Shown: positions 16,108 through 26,025, numbered from the stretch's first letter. The stretch: 27,969 nt of DNA from Elioraea sp051860475 (GCF_051860475.1 NZ_JBHYDW010000042.1:1-27969), one strand, 5' to 3'. Numbers and translations are program-made. The notes: a model not told the origin generated them from the letters alone.

Positions 16108-16111
<4 letters not shown>
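14531..16111 (-). CDS. cimA: (R)-Citramalate synthase
   Basis: CimA condenses pyruvate and acetyl-CoA to (R)-citramalate, giving 2-ketobutyrate for isoleucine without threonine. The protein has 526 residues. The N-terminal TIM-barrel carries YDCTLRDGQQ (R14, D15), the CimA-type EGGWPGANP (45-53), the metal site FHGHDDTGNG (H205, H207) and GIGERCGNANL (234-244). A flexible linker precedes the C-terminal LeuA-like allosteric domain (about 390-520), ending VTYLLMREGVPA. The EGGWPG motif and length separate it from 2-isopropylmalate and homocitrate synthases. Feedback by isoleucine is usual for the family. Its ATG overlaps the cysS stop (ATGA), so it is the last gene of the long aroG-to-cimA run. 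A palindromic repeat lies just beyond its stop. Confidence 0.94.
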
Positions 16112-17541
<1,430 letters not shown>

Positions 17542-17621
17542 TGATCTGTCCGTCCGTGCGGGGCAATGCCCCGGGTATGGGTAAGGCGCGAGGCTTGGTC
17601 AAATCGCGCGTGGACAGATCA
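17542..17621 (-). promoter_or_regulatory. gltX-cysS intergenic stem masking the cysS start
   Basis: A perfect 10-bp inverted repeat, TGATCTGTCC (17542-17551) and GGACAGATCA (17612-17621), brackets the whole gap. In the mRNA the first arm begins with the gltX stop codon UGA, and the second is the ten bases directly before the cysS AUG. A nested hairpin, CGGGGC/GCCCCG with loop AAT, lies at 17559-17573. The likely effect is that cysS translation opens only when ribosomes finish gltX. This is inference from pairing alone. Confidence 0.5.
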
Positions 17622-18986
17622 CGGGACGGCTCCTGCGGCCAGGTTGAGCCGTGAGACTACGCGATCCCGGCCGATCAGGGGAAGCAGGGCGGCCATGTCC
17701 GGGCCGTGTTCCTCGCCGGTGAGCGCGAGGCGGAGCGGTCGCCACAGCGCGCGGCCCTTGCGCCCGGTGGCGGCGGTGAGCGAGGCGGCCCAGGCCTTGG
17801 CGGTCGCCGCGTCCCAGGGCTCGGGCGGCAGCGCGGCGGCGGCTTCGCGCAGGAACGCGCCCTCACCCTCGAGCGGCGGCGGCACGATCGCGCCCGCGAC
17901 CACGTCCCACCAGTGCCGCGCCTCGGTGGTCAGGTCGAGATTGCCGCGCACCGCGAGCCAGAACGCCTCGGTCGCACCCGCGGGCAGCCGGTCGCGCACG
18001 GACTCGAAGGGGGTCGCGTGCAGCACCTTGCGGTTGAGCGCGAGCAGCTGGGCAGGGTCGAAGCGGGCGGGGCTGCGGCTGATCCGGCCGAGGTCGAAGC
18101 CGGCCGCCAGCGTGGCGAGGTCGGCCGGGGCGAGATCGTCGGGCGTGCCGAACCGGGCGAGATAGGCGGTGAGGGCCGCGGGCTCGATCCCGTCGGCGCG
18201 GAGCGCGCGCAGGGAAAGCGAGCCGATGCGCTTGGAGAGCGGCTCGCCCTCGGCGCCCACCAGCAGTGGCAGATGGGCGAGGCGGATCGCGTCCGACTCG
18301 GCGCCCAGCGCGGCGATGATGTCGCGCTGCACGCCCGAGTTGGTGACGTGGTCCTCGCCGCGGATGATGTGGGTGATGCCGAGCTCCAGGTCGTCCACCA
18401 CCGAGGCGAAGGTGTAGAGCGGCGTGCCGTCGGCGCGGACCAGCACGGGGTCGGAGACGGCGGGCAGCTTCACCGCGCGGCGGCCGAGCACGAGATCGTC
18501 CCACGCGGTCTCGCCGGCAGAGAGGCGGAAGCGCCAGTAGGGCGGGCGGGCGGAGGCGAAGGCGCGCGCGCGCTGGTCCTCGGTCATCGCGAGCGCAGCG
18601 CGGTCGTAGATCGGTGCGACGCCGCGCTTCAAACGTTGGCGGCGCTTCGCCTCCAGTTCCTCCTCGCTCTCCCAGCAGGGATAGAGGCGGCCGGCATTCT
18701 TCAGCCGCTCGGCGGCGGCCGCGTAGGCGGCGAGCCGGTCGCGCTGGCGCACCGGACCTTCGTCCCAGGCGAGGCCAAGCCAGCGCAGATCCTCCTCGAT
18801 CGCGGCCTCGTACTCCGGCTTGCACCGCGTCGTGTCGGTGTCGTCGAGGCGCAGCACGAAGGCGCCGCCCGCCCGGCGCGCGAACAGCCAGTTGGCGAGC
18901 GCGACGCGCGCGTTGCCGACATGCAGATGGCCGGTCGGCGAGGGGGCGAAGCGGACACGAACGGGCTCGCGCCCGGGGTCAGTCAT
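17619..18986 (-). CDS. gltX: Glutamyl-tRNA synthetase
   Basis: This 455-residue class I synthetase attaches glutamate to tRNA-Glu. Its motifs are RFAPSPTGHLHVGNAR (HVGN as the HIGH motif, about 22-25), RLDDTD (46-51), IIRGEDHVTNS and LSKRIG (250-255) as the KMSKS counterpart. The LSKRxGSLSL form and the short anticodon domain are of the GluRS type common as one of two copies in alphaproteobacteria. Whether a second copy exists elsewhere cannot be seen. It may be non-discriminating and also charge tRNA-Gln, which is unproven here. The ATG at 18986 overlaps the stop of the upstream small acidic gene by 8 nt (ATGACTGA). Its stop codon is part of the stem that covers the cysS start. Confidence 0.95.
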   Translation of the reverse strand: MTDPGREPVRVRFAPSPTGHLHVGNARVALANWLFARRAGGAFVLRLDDTDTTRCKPEYEAAIEEDLRWLGLAWDEGPVRQRDRLAAYAAAAERLKNAGRLYPCWESEEELEAKRRQRLKRGVAPIYDRAALAMTEDQRARAFASARPPYWRFRLSAGETAWDDLVLGRRAVKLPAVSDPVLVRADGTPLYTFASVVDDLELGITHIIRGEDHVTNSGVQRDIIAALGAESDAIRLAHLPLLVGAEGEPLSKRIGSLSLRALRADGIEPAALTAYLARFGTPDDLAPADLATLAAGFDLGRISRSPARFDPAQLLALNRKVLHATPFESVRDRLPAGATEAFWLAVRGNLDLTTEARHWWDVVAGAIVPPPLEGEGAFLREAAAALPPEPWDAATAKAWAASLTAATGRKGRALWRPLRLALTGEEHGPDMAALLPLIGRDRVVSRLNLAAGAVP

Positions 18987-19359
18987 CGTCGTCGTCTTCG
19001 TCGGGCTCGTCCCGCCGCGGATCGAGCCCGCGCCAGTCGCGCTCGATGCTGCCCGGAGGTGCGGGGTTGCGGGCGAAGAACGCGAGCTCGCTCGAACTCG
19101 ACCAGCCCTGCTCGCCGGCCTCCAGCACCTCGGCATCCTCGCCGAACGCATGCCAGTCGCCCGCCACCTCCTCCGGTGTCGCATCGGGCACGCGGCAGCG
19201 CTCGACGCTGTCGCGCACATAGGCGCGCGCGAAAGCGTTGGCGTGCATCAGGCTCTCGAAGCCGGGCACGTCCTCGATCGCCTCCTCGTCGTGCTCGGCG
19301 GAGTGGTCGCGGATGCGCACCACCCAGCCGCCCTCCGGCGCGAACAGATCGCCAATCAT
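18979..19359 (-). CDS. Small acidic conserved-looking protein of unknown function
   Basis: This 126-residue soluble protein is not assigned to a family. It starts MIGDLFAPEGGWVVRIRDH and contains a helix HANAFARAYVRDSVERCRVPDATPEEV split by short loops. It has WHAFGEDAEVLEAGEQGW, and ends in an extreme acidic run (DEPDEDDDDD). No signal peptide, membrane segment or catalytic motif is visible. The ATG at 19359 overlaps the nadE stop by 4 nt and its own stop overlaps gltX by 8 nt. It is thus fixed in the operon and probably translated by coupling. The tight packing is the best evidence that it is real. Confidence 0.75.
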   Translation of the reverse strand: MIGDLFAPEGGWVVRIRDHSAEHDEEAIEDVPGFESLMHANAFARAYVRDSVERCRVPDATPEEVAGDWHAFGEDAEVLEAGEQGWSSSSELAFFARNPAPPGSIERDWRGLDPRRDEPDEDDDDD

Positions 19360-21020
19360 GACACCAGCGCCGTGAAGCCGTTGGTGATCGGATAGCGCCG
19401 GTCCCGCCCGAACGCGCGCGGGCTGATCTTCACCCCCGGCGGCGCCTGGCGGCGCTTGTACTCGGCCCGATCCAGCATCCTCCACACGCGCAGCACGGTG
19501 GCGCGGTCATGGCCCTTCGCCACCAGCGCATCCACGCTCTGCTCGCCCTCGACCAGCCCTTCCAGGATCGCATCGAGCATGTCGTAGGGCGGCAAACTGT
19601 CCTGGTCGGTCTGGTTCGGCTTCAGCTCCGCCGAGGGCGGCTTGGCGATCACCCGCTCCGGCATCACCCGCCCCTTCGGCCCCTTCGCCCCGCGCGGATG
19701 GTGCGCGTTGCGCCAGCGCGAGAGCGCGAACACGGTGGTCTTGTACACGTCCTTCAGGACGGAGAACCCGCCGCACATGTCGCCATACAGCGTCGCGTAG
19801 CCCACCGACATCTCGCTCTTGTTGCCGGTCGTCAGCACCATGTCGCCGAACTTGTTCGACAACGCCATCAGGATCAGCCCCCGCGCGCGCGACTGGATGT
19901 TCTCCTCGGTGATGTCGGGCGCGCGGTTGCCGAACACGGGCGAGAGCACCTGGTGGAACGCCTCCATCGCCGGCGTGATCGGGATCATGTCGTAGCGGAT
20001 GCCGAGCAGCCGCGCGCAGCTCTCGGCGTCCTCCAGGCTGTCGCGGCTGGTGTACGGCGAGGGCAGCATCACCGCGCGCACGCGCTCCGCGCCCAGCGCA
20101 TCGACGGCGACCGCGGCCGAGACCGCACTGTCGATCCCGCCCGAGAGCCCGAGCACCACGCCGGGGAAGCCGTTCTTGTTCACGTAGTCGGCAAGCCCCA
20201 GCGTCATCGCGCGCCAGATGCTCTCCTCGCGGCTGTCCTCGGCCGCGATCGGCCCGGGCGCGCAGACGAGGCGGTCGCCCTCGCGCGCCCATTCGGTGAG
20301 CACGATGTCCTGGTCGAACTCCGGCAGTCGCGCGGCGACCGACCTGTCAGGGTTCAGCACGAAGGACGCGCCGTCGAACACCAGTTCGTCCTGCCCGCCG
20401 ACCTGGTTGAGGAACACGAAGCCAAGCCCGTTCTCCACCACCCGCCCGACCGCGAGCCCGATCCGCGTGTCGCGCTTGCCGGCCTCGTAGGGCGAGGCGT
20501 TGATCGAGAGCAGCACCTCAGCGCCGCTCTCCGCCAGCGTCTCGGACACGTCAGGCAGCCACCAGTCCTCGCACACCATCAGCCCGAGGCGGAAGCCGCG
20601 GAACGACACCGGACCCGGCGCGGGGCCGGCGACGAAGTGGCGCTTGTCGTCGAACACGCCGTAGTTCGGCAGTTCGTGCTTGGCGCGCACCGCGGTGATC
20701 TTCCCGTCGTCGAGCAGATAGGCGGCATTGTGCAGCTTGCCGTCGGCCAGCCACGGCCCGCCGACGACCAGGCCGGGCCCGCCATCGCCGGTCGCCGCGG
20801 CGAGGCGGCCGATTCCGGCGCGGCACGCCTCGATGAAGGCGGGCTTCATCACCAGGTCCTCAGGCGGGTAGCCGGCGATCGAGAACTCGGGCGTCAGCAC
20901 CAGCTCGGCGCCCATGCCCGCCGCGCGCGCCCGCGCCTCCAGGATCGTCGTGGCGTTCGCCTCCAGCGCGCCCTCGTGCATGTTCAGCTGCGCGAGCGCC
21001 AGGCGGAGCCGTTTGGTCAT
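19356..21020 (-). CDS. nadE: Glutamine-dependent NAD+ synthetase
   Basis: NadE converts nicotinate adenine dinucleotide to NAD+ with ATP and glutamine. The 554 residues hold two domains. The N-terminal nitrilase-type glutaminase has the triad E45 (TPEFSIAGYPPED), K114 (RAKHELPNYGVFDD) and C150 (MVCEDWWLPD). The C-terminal synthetase has the ATP-pyrophosphatase loop LGLSGGIDSAVS (SGGIDS 293-298) and the conserved TGNKSEMSVGYATLYGDMCGG and KPPSAELKPNQTDQD segments. It is therefore the two-domain glutamine-using form, not the ammonia-only one. It lies 9 nt downstream of the EamA gene and overlaps the next gene by 4 nt. With pncB just upstream it forms a Preiss-Handler-type set, although the adenylyltransferase nadD is not in the window. 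Confidence 0.97.
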   Translation of the reverse strand: MTKRLRLALAQLNMHEGALEANATTILEARARAAGMGAELVLTPEFSIAGYPPEDLVMKPAFIEACRAGIGRLAAATGDGGPGLVVGGPWLADGKLHNAAYLLDDGKITAVRAKHELPNYGVFDDKRHFVAGPAPGPVSFRGFRLGLMVCEDWWLPDVSETLAESGAEVLLSINASPYEAGKRDTRIGLAVGRVVENGLGFVFLNQVGGQDELVFDGASFVLNPDRSVAARLPEFDQDIVLTEWAREGDRLVCAPGPIAAEDSREESIWRAMTLGLADYVNKNGFPGVVLGLSGGIDSAVSAAVAVDALGAERVRAVMLPSPYTSRDSLEDAESCARLLGIRYDMIPITPAMEAFHQVLSPVFGNRAPDITEENIQSRARGLILMALSNKFGDMVLTTGNKSEMSVGYATLYGDMCGGFSVLKDVYKTTVFALSRWRNAHHPRGAKGPKGRVMPERVIAKPPSAELKPNQTDQDSLPPYDMLDAILEGLVEGEQSVDALVAKGHDRATVLRVWRMLDRAEYKRRQAPPGVKISPRAFGRDRRYPITNGFTALVS

Positions 21021-21029
21021 GGCCGGACG

Positions 21030-21953
21030 CTACGGACGCGCCAGGGGCAGGTCAACGCGACCACGCCGCACGCCGAGCGCCATTCCCGCTGTCACCAGCA
21101 GCACGCCGATCAGGGCGCCCAACCCCAGAGGTTCATCCAGCACCGGCCATGCCGCGAGCGCCGCCAGCGCCGGCACCACCGCGGTGAACAGCGACACGGT
21201 GGTCGAGCCGAGCGCCACCAGCGCGCGGGTGTAGAGCAGCGAGGCGAGCACCATCGCCACCAGCCCCTGATAGACGCCCTGGAACACGACTTCCTGCCAC
21301 GCCGCCTCGGCGATCGCCGAAGGCAGCGCAAGCCACCAGACCGGCAGATAGAACGGCGCCGCACCGACCGCGACCGCGGCGGTCGCCTGGAGCGCGGTGA
21401 TGCGCCAGCGCTGCACCAGCACGATGAACACCGCGTAGCTCGATGTGGCGATGAAGAACAGGATGTCGCCGCGCCAGGCGCCCGGGGTTGCGACAAACTC
21501 CGAGCCCGCCAGCAGCGCGATCCCGGCCGCGACCACCGCGAGCGAGAGCACGCGCCGCGCCGTCGGCGTCTCGCCGAGCCAGGCCCAGGCAAGCACCGCC
21601 GTCACGAACGGCAGCGCACCCGGCAGCAGCACCGCGCCGTGCGCTGCCGGGGCGAGCGCGAAGGCGTTGTAGGCGAACAGCGCGAAGCCCAACCCAGCTG
21701 TCGCGCCCATCACCAGGATCCGCCGGACGGGGATGTCCTTCAGCACTCCGCGCAGCACCAGCGGCAGCAGCACCACGAGGGCCACGCCAAAGCGCAGTGC
21801 GGCGAGGTCCCACGGCGTCAGCACACCGCGCGCGCCGGCGCGGCTCGCCAGGATGAAGCCCGTCCAGACGAACAGGATCGCGACGGCGCAGGCGAAGCCG
21901 ATGCGCCGCTCCAGAGCCGGATCGCGGGATGCGCCGAGCACGGCCGTGATCAC
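21030..21953 (-). CDS. EamA/DMT-family membrane transporter between pncB and nadE
   Basis: This 307-residue integral membrane protein has about ten hydrophobic helices in two halves of five, each half an EamA repeat. Typical stretches are ILFVWTGFILASRAG, LAALRFGVALVVLLP, ALPFVTAVLAWAWLGETPT in the first half and TVSLFTAVVPALAALAAW followed by LDEPLG in the second. The paired WLGE and LDEP motifs mark the end of each repeat in the drug/metabolite transporter superfamily. The gene starts with a GTG that overlaps the pncB stop (GTGA). Direction and substrate cannot be read from sequence. Its fixed place between two NAD-salvage genes suggests a pyridine such as nicotinate as cargo, which is inference only. 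Confidence 0.9.
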   Translation of the reverse strand: MITAVLGASRDPALERRIGFACAVAILFVWTGFILASRAGARGVLTPWDLAALRFGVALVVLLPLVLRGVLKDIPVRRILVMGATAGLGFALFAYNAFALAPAAHGAVLLPGALPFVTAVLAWAWLGETPTARRVLSLAVVAAGIALLAGSEFVATPGAWRGDILFFIATSSYAVFIVLVQRWRITALQATAAVAVGAAPFYLPVWWLALPSAIAEAAWQEVVFQGVYQGLVAMVLASLLYTRALVALGSTTVSLFTAVVPALAALAAWPVLDEPLGLGALIGVLLVTAGMALGVRRGRVDLPLARP

Positions 21954-23083
21954 GGGCGCCCTGGGCCGCTCTTGCGGAACAGGAACTCCCGGCCGACCTT
22001 CACCCGTGGGATACCGCCGTAGGCGATCACGTCGGCGGTCGCGTAGGTCTCACTCCACGCCTCCGGCAGGTAGGAGCCGGTGCCGACCATGTCGAGTGGC
22101 GCCTTGGCATCCGCCATCACGCGGCACTTCTCGACCGAGAACCCCGAGGAGCCGACGATCCGCACGCTCGGGAACCCCGCCTCATCGAGCGCTTCGCGCA
22201 TGCGCCAGACCGCTGCCGCAGACACGCCCGTGCCGACCAGCCAGCGCAGCTCGTCATGCGTGCGGTAGCGCCGGATCGCCTCCGGTGCCCGTCGTTCCAT
22301 CACCGCATACGAGGACGGCGGATCGAGCCCCTCCATGAACCGCCCGCCATGGGTGTCGAGCCGCACGGCAAGCCGCCCGGCCGCGGCGAGATCGGGAAAG
22401 CGGCGCGCGACCGCGATCGAATCCGTGACCTCGCGACCGAAGTAGTCGACCAGCACCGTCAGATCCTCATCCGGGAATGTCGCGTGGAACATCTCGGCGG
22501 CCCGCACGGTCGAGCCCGCGTAGCCGATCAAGGCATGCGGCATGGTACCTCGGCCTCGGTTAAGGCCGAACCAATGCGCGGTGGCGTCGGTGGCGTTGCC
22601 GACGAAACCTTTGGCCCCCTGGGCCTGCGCCGCCCGCGAGCCGACCGAGGCGGCATAGGCCATCATCTCGGCCATCTCGGTGCCGGCGCAGTGGCGCGCG
22701 TCCATCGCCAGGAACGCCACCTTCGGCAGCTCCAGGCACATCGCCCAGGCGTTCCACGCGGCCACGCAGGGCGGACCGAGCTTCTGGAGGTAGAGCGTCT
22801 CGAGTTCAGACAGCGCGGCGAAGGAGCCCGAGATGTAGAGGATCGGATCGCCGGCGCCGACCGCCGCCCCTTCCGGGTGCATCACCTCGGTTGTCGCCTC
22901 GGCGCCGCGCACCGCGCGGATCCACTCGATCGCGAGGCGCGGCGCCGAGATCACAGGGCGGCGCATGAACACCGCATAGGTGACCTCGATGTCGCCGAAC
23001 CGCTCGACGATCGCGCGGGTGCGGCTGAAATAGCTGTCGGTGCGGCGCGCGACCTCCGCGGGCGCGGGCGACGGCGAACCCAT
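21950..23083 (-). CDS. pncB: Nicotinate phosphoribosyltransferase
   Basis: This 377-residue enzyme of the NAPRTase/QPRTase fold makes nicotinate mononucleotide from nicotinate and PRPP, the first step of NAD salvage. The motifs seen are TDSYFSRTRAIVERFG near the start, GTEMAEMMAYAASVGSRAA, the family segment RGTMPHALIGYAG (178-190), LVDYFGREVTDS, RLDTHGGRF and the phosphate-binding SSGFSVEKC...DMVGTGSYLP. It is shorter than E. coli PncB, like the form often found in alphaproteobacteria. The ATG at 23083 is 14 nt after the aroG stop; an open frame reaches further upstream but overlaps aroG. Nicotinamide phosphoribosyltransferase is a less likely reading. Its neighbours EamA and nadE fit NAD synthesis. 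Confidence 0.88.
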   Translation of the reverse strand: MGSPSPAPAEVARRTDSYFSRTRAIVERFGDIEVTYAVFMRRPVISAPRLAIEWIRAVRGAEATTEVMHPEGAAVGAGDPILYISGSFAALSELETLYLQKLGPPCVAAWNAWAMCLELPKVAFLAMDARHCAGTEMAEMMAYAASVGSRAAQAQGAKGFVGNATDATAHWFGLNRGRGTMPHALIGYAGSTVRAAEMFHATFPDEDLTVLVDYFGREVTDSIAVARRFPDLAAAGRLAVRLDTHGGRFMEGLDPPSSYAVMERRAPEAIRRYRTHDELRWLVGTGVSAAAVWRMREALDEAGFPSVRIVGSSGFSVEKCRVMADAKAPLDMVGTGSYLPEAWSETYATADVIAYGGIPRVKVGREFLFRKSGPGRP

Positions 23084-23097
23084 GACGCGGTCGCGCG

Positions 23098-24480
23098 CTA
23101 TTGTGCGGCGACGCGTCGCTGCCCGGCCGGCTGGCGCCGCGCCTTGAGCTCGGCTGCGACCAGGAAGGCGAGTTCGAGGACCTGCTCGGCGTTCAGCCTG
23201 GGGTCGCAGAAGGTGTGGTAGCGCGAGGCGAGTGACGCCTCCGTCACCGCGCGCGACCCGCCCAGGCACTCGGTCACGTCCTGCCCCGTCATCTCGACAT
23301 GCACCCCGCCGGCCCAGGTGCCCTCGGCCTCGTGCACGTCAAAGAACCGGGTCACCTCGGTCAGGATCGCGTCGAAGCTCCGGGTCTTGTAGTCGTTCGC
23401 CGCCTTCACCGTGTTGCCGTGCATCGGGTCGGTCAGCCACACCACCTTGCGCCCCTCGCGCTTCACCGCGCGCACGAGCGGCGCGAGCTTGGCCTCGACC
23501 TTGTCCGCCCCCATGCGCGCGATCAGGGTGATCCGCCCCGCCTCGTTCGCCGGATTGAGCGCGTCGATCAGGCGCAGCAGGTCGTCGGGCTCCAGGCTCG
23601 GCCCGCATTTCAGCCCGAGCGGGTTCCTCACCCCGCGCAGGAACTCGACATGCGCGTGGTCGTGCTGGCGCGTGCGGTCGCCGATCCAGAGCAGATGCGC
23701 CGAGGTGCAGTACCAGTCGCCCGAGGTGGAATCGACCCGCGTCATCGCCTGCTCGAACGGCAGCAGCAGCGCCTCGTGCGAGATGTAGAAGTCGGTCTCG
23801 CGGATCTGCGGCGTCGTCTCGCTGGTGAGCCCGCAGGCCGCCATGAACGAGAGCGTCTGGTCGAGCCGGTCGGCGAGATCGCGATACCGCTCGGCGGCCG
23901 GGCTGCGCTCGACGAAGCCCAGGTTCCAGCGGTGCACCTCGTGCAGGTCGGCATAGCCGCCCTGGGCGAAGGCGCGCAGCAGGTTCAGCGTGGATGCGGC
24001 GTGGAAGTAGCCGCGCTCCATCCGCGTCGGATCGGCCGTGCGCGCCTCGGGCGTGAACTCGGGGCCGTTGATGTTGTCGCCGCGGTAGGAGGGCAGGGTG
24101 ACGCCGTCCACCGTCTCGGTGTCGGCGCTGCGCGGCTTGGCGAACTGTCCGGCCATGCGGCCGAGCTTCACCACCGGCACCTGGCCGCCATAGGTCAGCA
24201 CCACCGCCATCTGCAGCAGCACGCGGAAGCTGTCGCGGATGATGTTGGCGTTCAGGTCGTTGAAGCTCTCGGCACAGTCGCCCCCCTGGAGCACGAAGGC
24301 GCGGCCTTCCGATGCGGCGGCCAGCGCCGCCTTGAGCCGGCGTGCCTCGCCTGCAAACACCAGCGGGGGAAATCGCCGCACCCGTTCCTCGACCGCGGCC
24401 AGCGCTGCCTGGTCAGGATAGACCGGCATCTGCTTGATCGGCTTGGCCCTCCAGGAATCGGGGGTCCAGGACGGGGACAT
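23098..24480 (-). CDS. aroG: Class II 3-deoxy-D-arabino-heptulosonate-7-phosphate (DAHP) synthase
   Basis: This enzyme condenses phosphoenolpyruvate and erythrose 4-phosphate, the entry step of the shikimate pathway. The 460 residues belong to the class II (plant/mycobacterial) family. Metal ligands match the M. tuberculosis enzyme in spacing: C69 (GGDCAESF), H354 (DPMHGNT), E396 (HVEMTGQ) and D426 (FCDPRLN). The N-terminus WTPDSWRAKPIKQMPVYP is typical. I chose the ATG at 24480 because GAGGAAG lies six bases before it and because the family starts there; an ATG at 24504 adds eight residues. The enzyme may be feedback-inhibited, but no regulatory domain is obvious. It opens the long run leading to cimA. 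Confidence 0.95.
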   Translation of the reverse strand: MSPSWTPDSWRAKPIKQMPVYPDQAALAAVEERVRRFPPLVFAGEARRLKAALAAASEGRAFVLQGGDCAESFNDLNANIIRDSFRVLLQMAVVLTYGGQVPVVKLGRMAGQFAKPRSADTETVDGVTLPSYRGDNINGPEFTPEARTADPTRMERGYFHAASTLNLLRAFAQGGYADLHEVHRWNLGFVERSPAAERYRDLADRLDQTLSFMAACGLTSETTPQIRETDFYISHEALLLPFEQAMTRVDSTSGDWYCTSAHLLWIGDRTRQHDHAHVEFLRGVRNPLGLKCGPSLEPDDLLRLIDALNPANEAGRITLIARMGADKVEAKLAPLVRAVKREGRKVVWLTDPMHGNTVKAANDYKTRSFDAILTEVTRFFDVHEAEGTWAGGVHVEMTGQDVTECLGGSRAVTEASLASRYHTFCDPRLNAEQVLELAFLVAAELKARRQPAGQRRVAAQ

Positions 24481-24555
24481 GGCGGCTTCCTCGATGATCT
24501 TCATTGCACTGCGACAGAGTTTCCCACAGCCGGGCCGGGGACGCTACTCCGGCCG

Positions 24556-25920
24556 CTACTCCGCCGCCTCCGCCAGAGGATCAGGCCGCTTCTGGCGCAT
24601 GGTGACGAACTCCTCGGCCGCCGAGGGGTGCACCCCGATCGTGCGGTCGAAGTCCTGCTTGGTCGCCCCCATCACCAGGGCGATCGCGAGCCCCTGGATG
24701 ATCTCCGGCGCGTCCTCGCCCAGCATGTGCGCCCCCAGCACGCGCTGGGTCTGCCGGTCGACCACCAGCTTCATCAAGGTCTTGCGGTCGCGGCCCGAGA
24801 TCGTGTGGCGCAGCGGGCGGAACCGCGAGAGGTAGACGTCCACGGTCCCGCGCTTCGCCGCCTGCGCCTCCGACAGCCCCACCGTGCCGATCGGCGGGAT
24901 CGTGAAGATCCCCGTCGGCACGTTCTCAAGGCTGATCGTCCGCGGAGTGCCGCCGAACAGGGTATCGGCCAGCGCATGGCCCTGGGCGGTCGCCACCGGG
25001 GTGAGGTTCAGCCGGTCGGTGACGTCCCCGAGCGCATGGATATGCGGCACCGAGGTCCGCCCAGCCTCGTCCACCGCGATCGCACCCTTGTCCGTGATCC
25101 GGACGCCCGCCTCGTCCAGCCCCAGCCCGGTGGTGTTCGGCCTCCGCCCGACCGCGGCGAACACCGCATCCGCCTCCAGCATCCGCCCGTCGGTGGTGTG
25201 GACGATGAACCCGTCGTGAACCTTCTCGACCCGCACCGCATCGCAGTCGAAGCGCAGATCGATGCCGGCGGCACGCATCTCCTCCGCCAGCGCCTCGCGG
25301 ATGTCGTCGTCGAAGCCGCGCAGGAACAGCTGTCCGCGGTAGAGCTGATGCACCTTGGCACCCAGCCCGTGCAGGATGCCGGCGAACTCGCAGGCGATGT
25401 AACCGCCACCCAGCAGCACCACCCGCTCGGGCCGCCTTGGCAGCGTGAACAGGTCGTCGCTGACCAGGCAGTGCTCGGCGCCGCGGAAACTCGGACGCAC
25501 CGGCGCGCCGCCGGTGGCGATGACGATATGCTTCGCGGTGACACGCGTCCCGTCCACCTCGACCGTGTGCGGATCGACCAGCCGCGCGCGCGCCTCGAAC
25601 ACGGTCGCACCGGCACCCTCCAGCAGCTTGCGGTAGATGCCGGACAGCCGCGCGATCTCGGCGTTGCGACGCTCGGCGAAGGCAGCCCAGTCATGGCCGC
25701 GCACCGCGATGTCCCAGCCGAAACCGCGCGCGTCCTCGGCGAGCGCTCCATACTCCGCGGCCTGGACCATCAGCTTCTTCGGCACGCAGCCGACGTTCAC
25801 GCAGGTGCCGCCCCAGAAGCGGGACTCGGCGACCGCGACATGCGCGCCGTGGCCGGCGGAGATGCGGCCGCAGCGCACCCCCGCACTACCGCCGCCGATC
25901 ACGAAGAGGTCGAAATCCAT
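24556..25920 (-). CDS. gor: Glutathione-disulfide reductase
   Basis: This 454-residue FAD disulfide reductase keeps glutathione reduced using NADPH. The FAD loop is FVIGGGSAGVRCGR (6-19) and the redox pair is C40/C45 in GGTCVNVGCVPKK. The second nucleotide site is LLGGGYIACEFAGIL with Arg residues in YRGQLFLRGFD that match the NADPH-choosing Arg pair of E. coli Gor. HALGDVT binds FAD, and HPSAAEEF near the C-terminus (H431) gives the His-Glu acid/base pair. The ATG at 25920 has GGAGAT seven bases upstream. The stop is in a 12-nt tandem duplication that creates a second in-frame stop (E-stop-R-P-E-stop). The sequence just upstream is corrupt (see the poly-G entry), but the coding part looks intact. 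Confidence 0.95.
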   Translation of the reverse strand: MDFDLFVIGGGSAGVRCGRISAGHGAHVAVAESRFWGGTCVNVGCVPKKLMVQAAEYGALAEDARGFGWDIAVRGHDWAAFAERRNAEIARLSGIYRKLLEGAGATVFEARARLVDPHTVEVDGTRVTAKHIVIATGGAPVRPSFRGAEHCLVSDDLFTLPRRPERVVLLGGGYIACEFAGILHGLGAKVHQLYRGQLFLRGFDDDIREALAEEMRAAGIDLRFDCDAVRVEKVHDGFIVHTTDGRMLEADAVFAAVGRRPNTTGLGLDEAGVRITDKGAIAVDEAGRTSVPHIHALGDVTDRLNLTPVATAQGHALADTLFGGTPRTISLENVPTGIFTIPPIGTVGLSEAQAAKRGTVDVYLSRFRPLRHTISGRDRKTLMKLVVDRQTQRVLGAHMLGEDAPEIIQGLAIALVMGATKQDFDRTIGVHPSAAEEFVTMRQKRPDPLAEAAE

Positions 25921-25937
25921 GACGATCTCCAAGCAGT

Positions 25938-26025
<88 letters not shown>

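Noticed and set aside
19509..22022. Plus-strand open frame of over 800 codons opposite nadE and the EamA gene
   Set aside because: It crosses two well-supported minus-strand genes, is His/Arg/Gln-rich without motifs, and is the usual antisense shadow in high-GC DNA.
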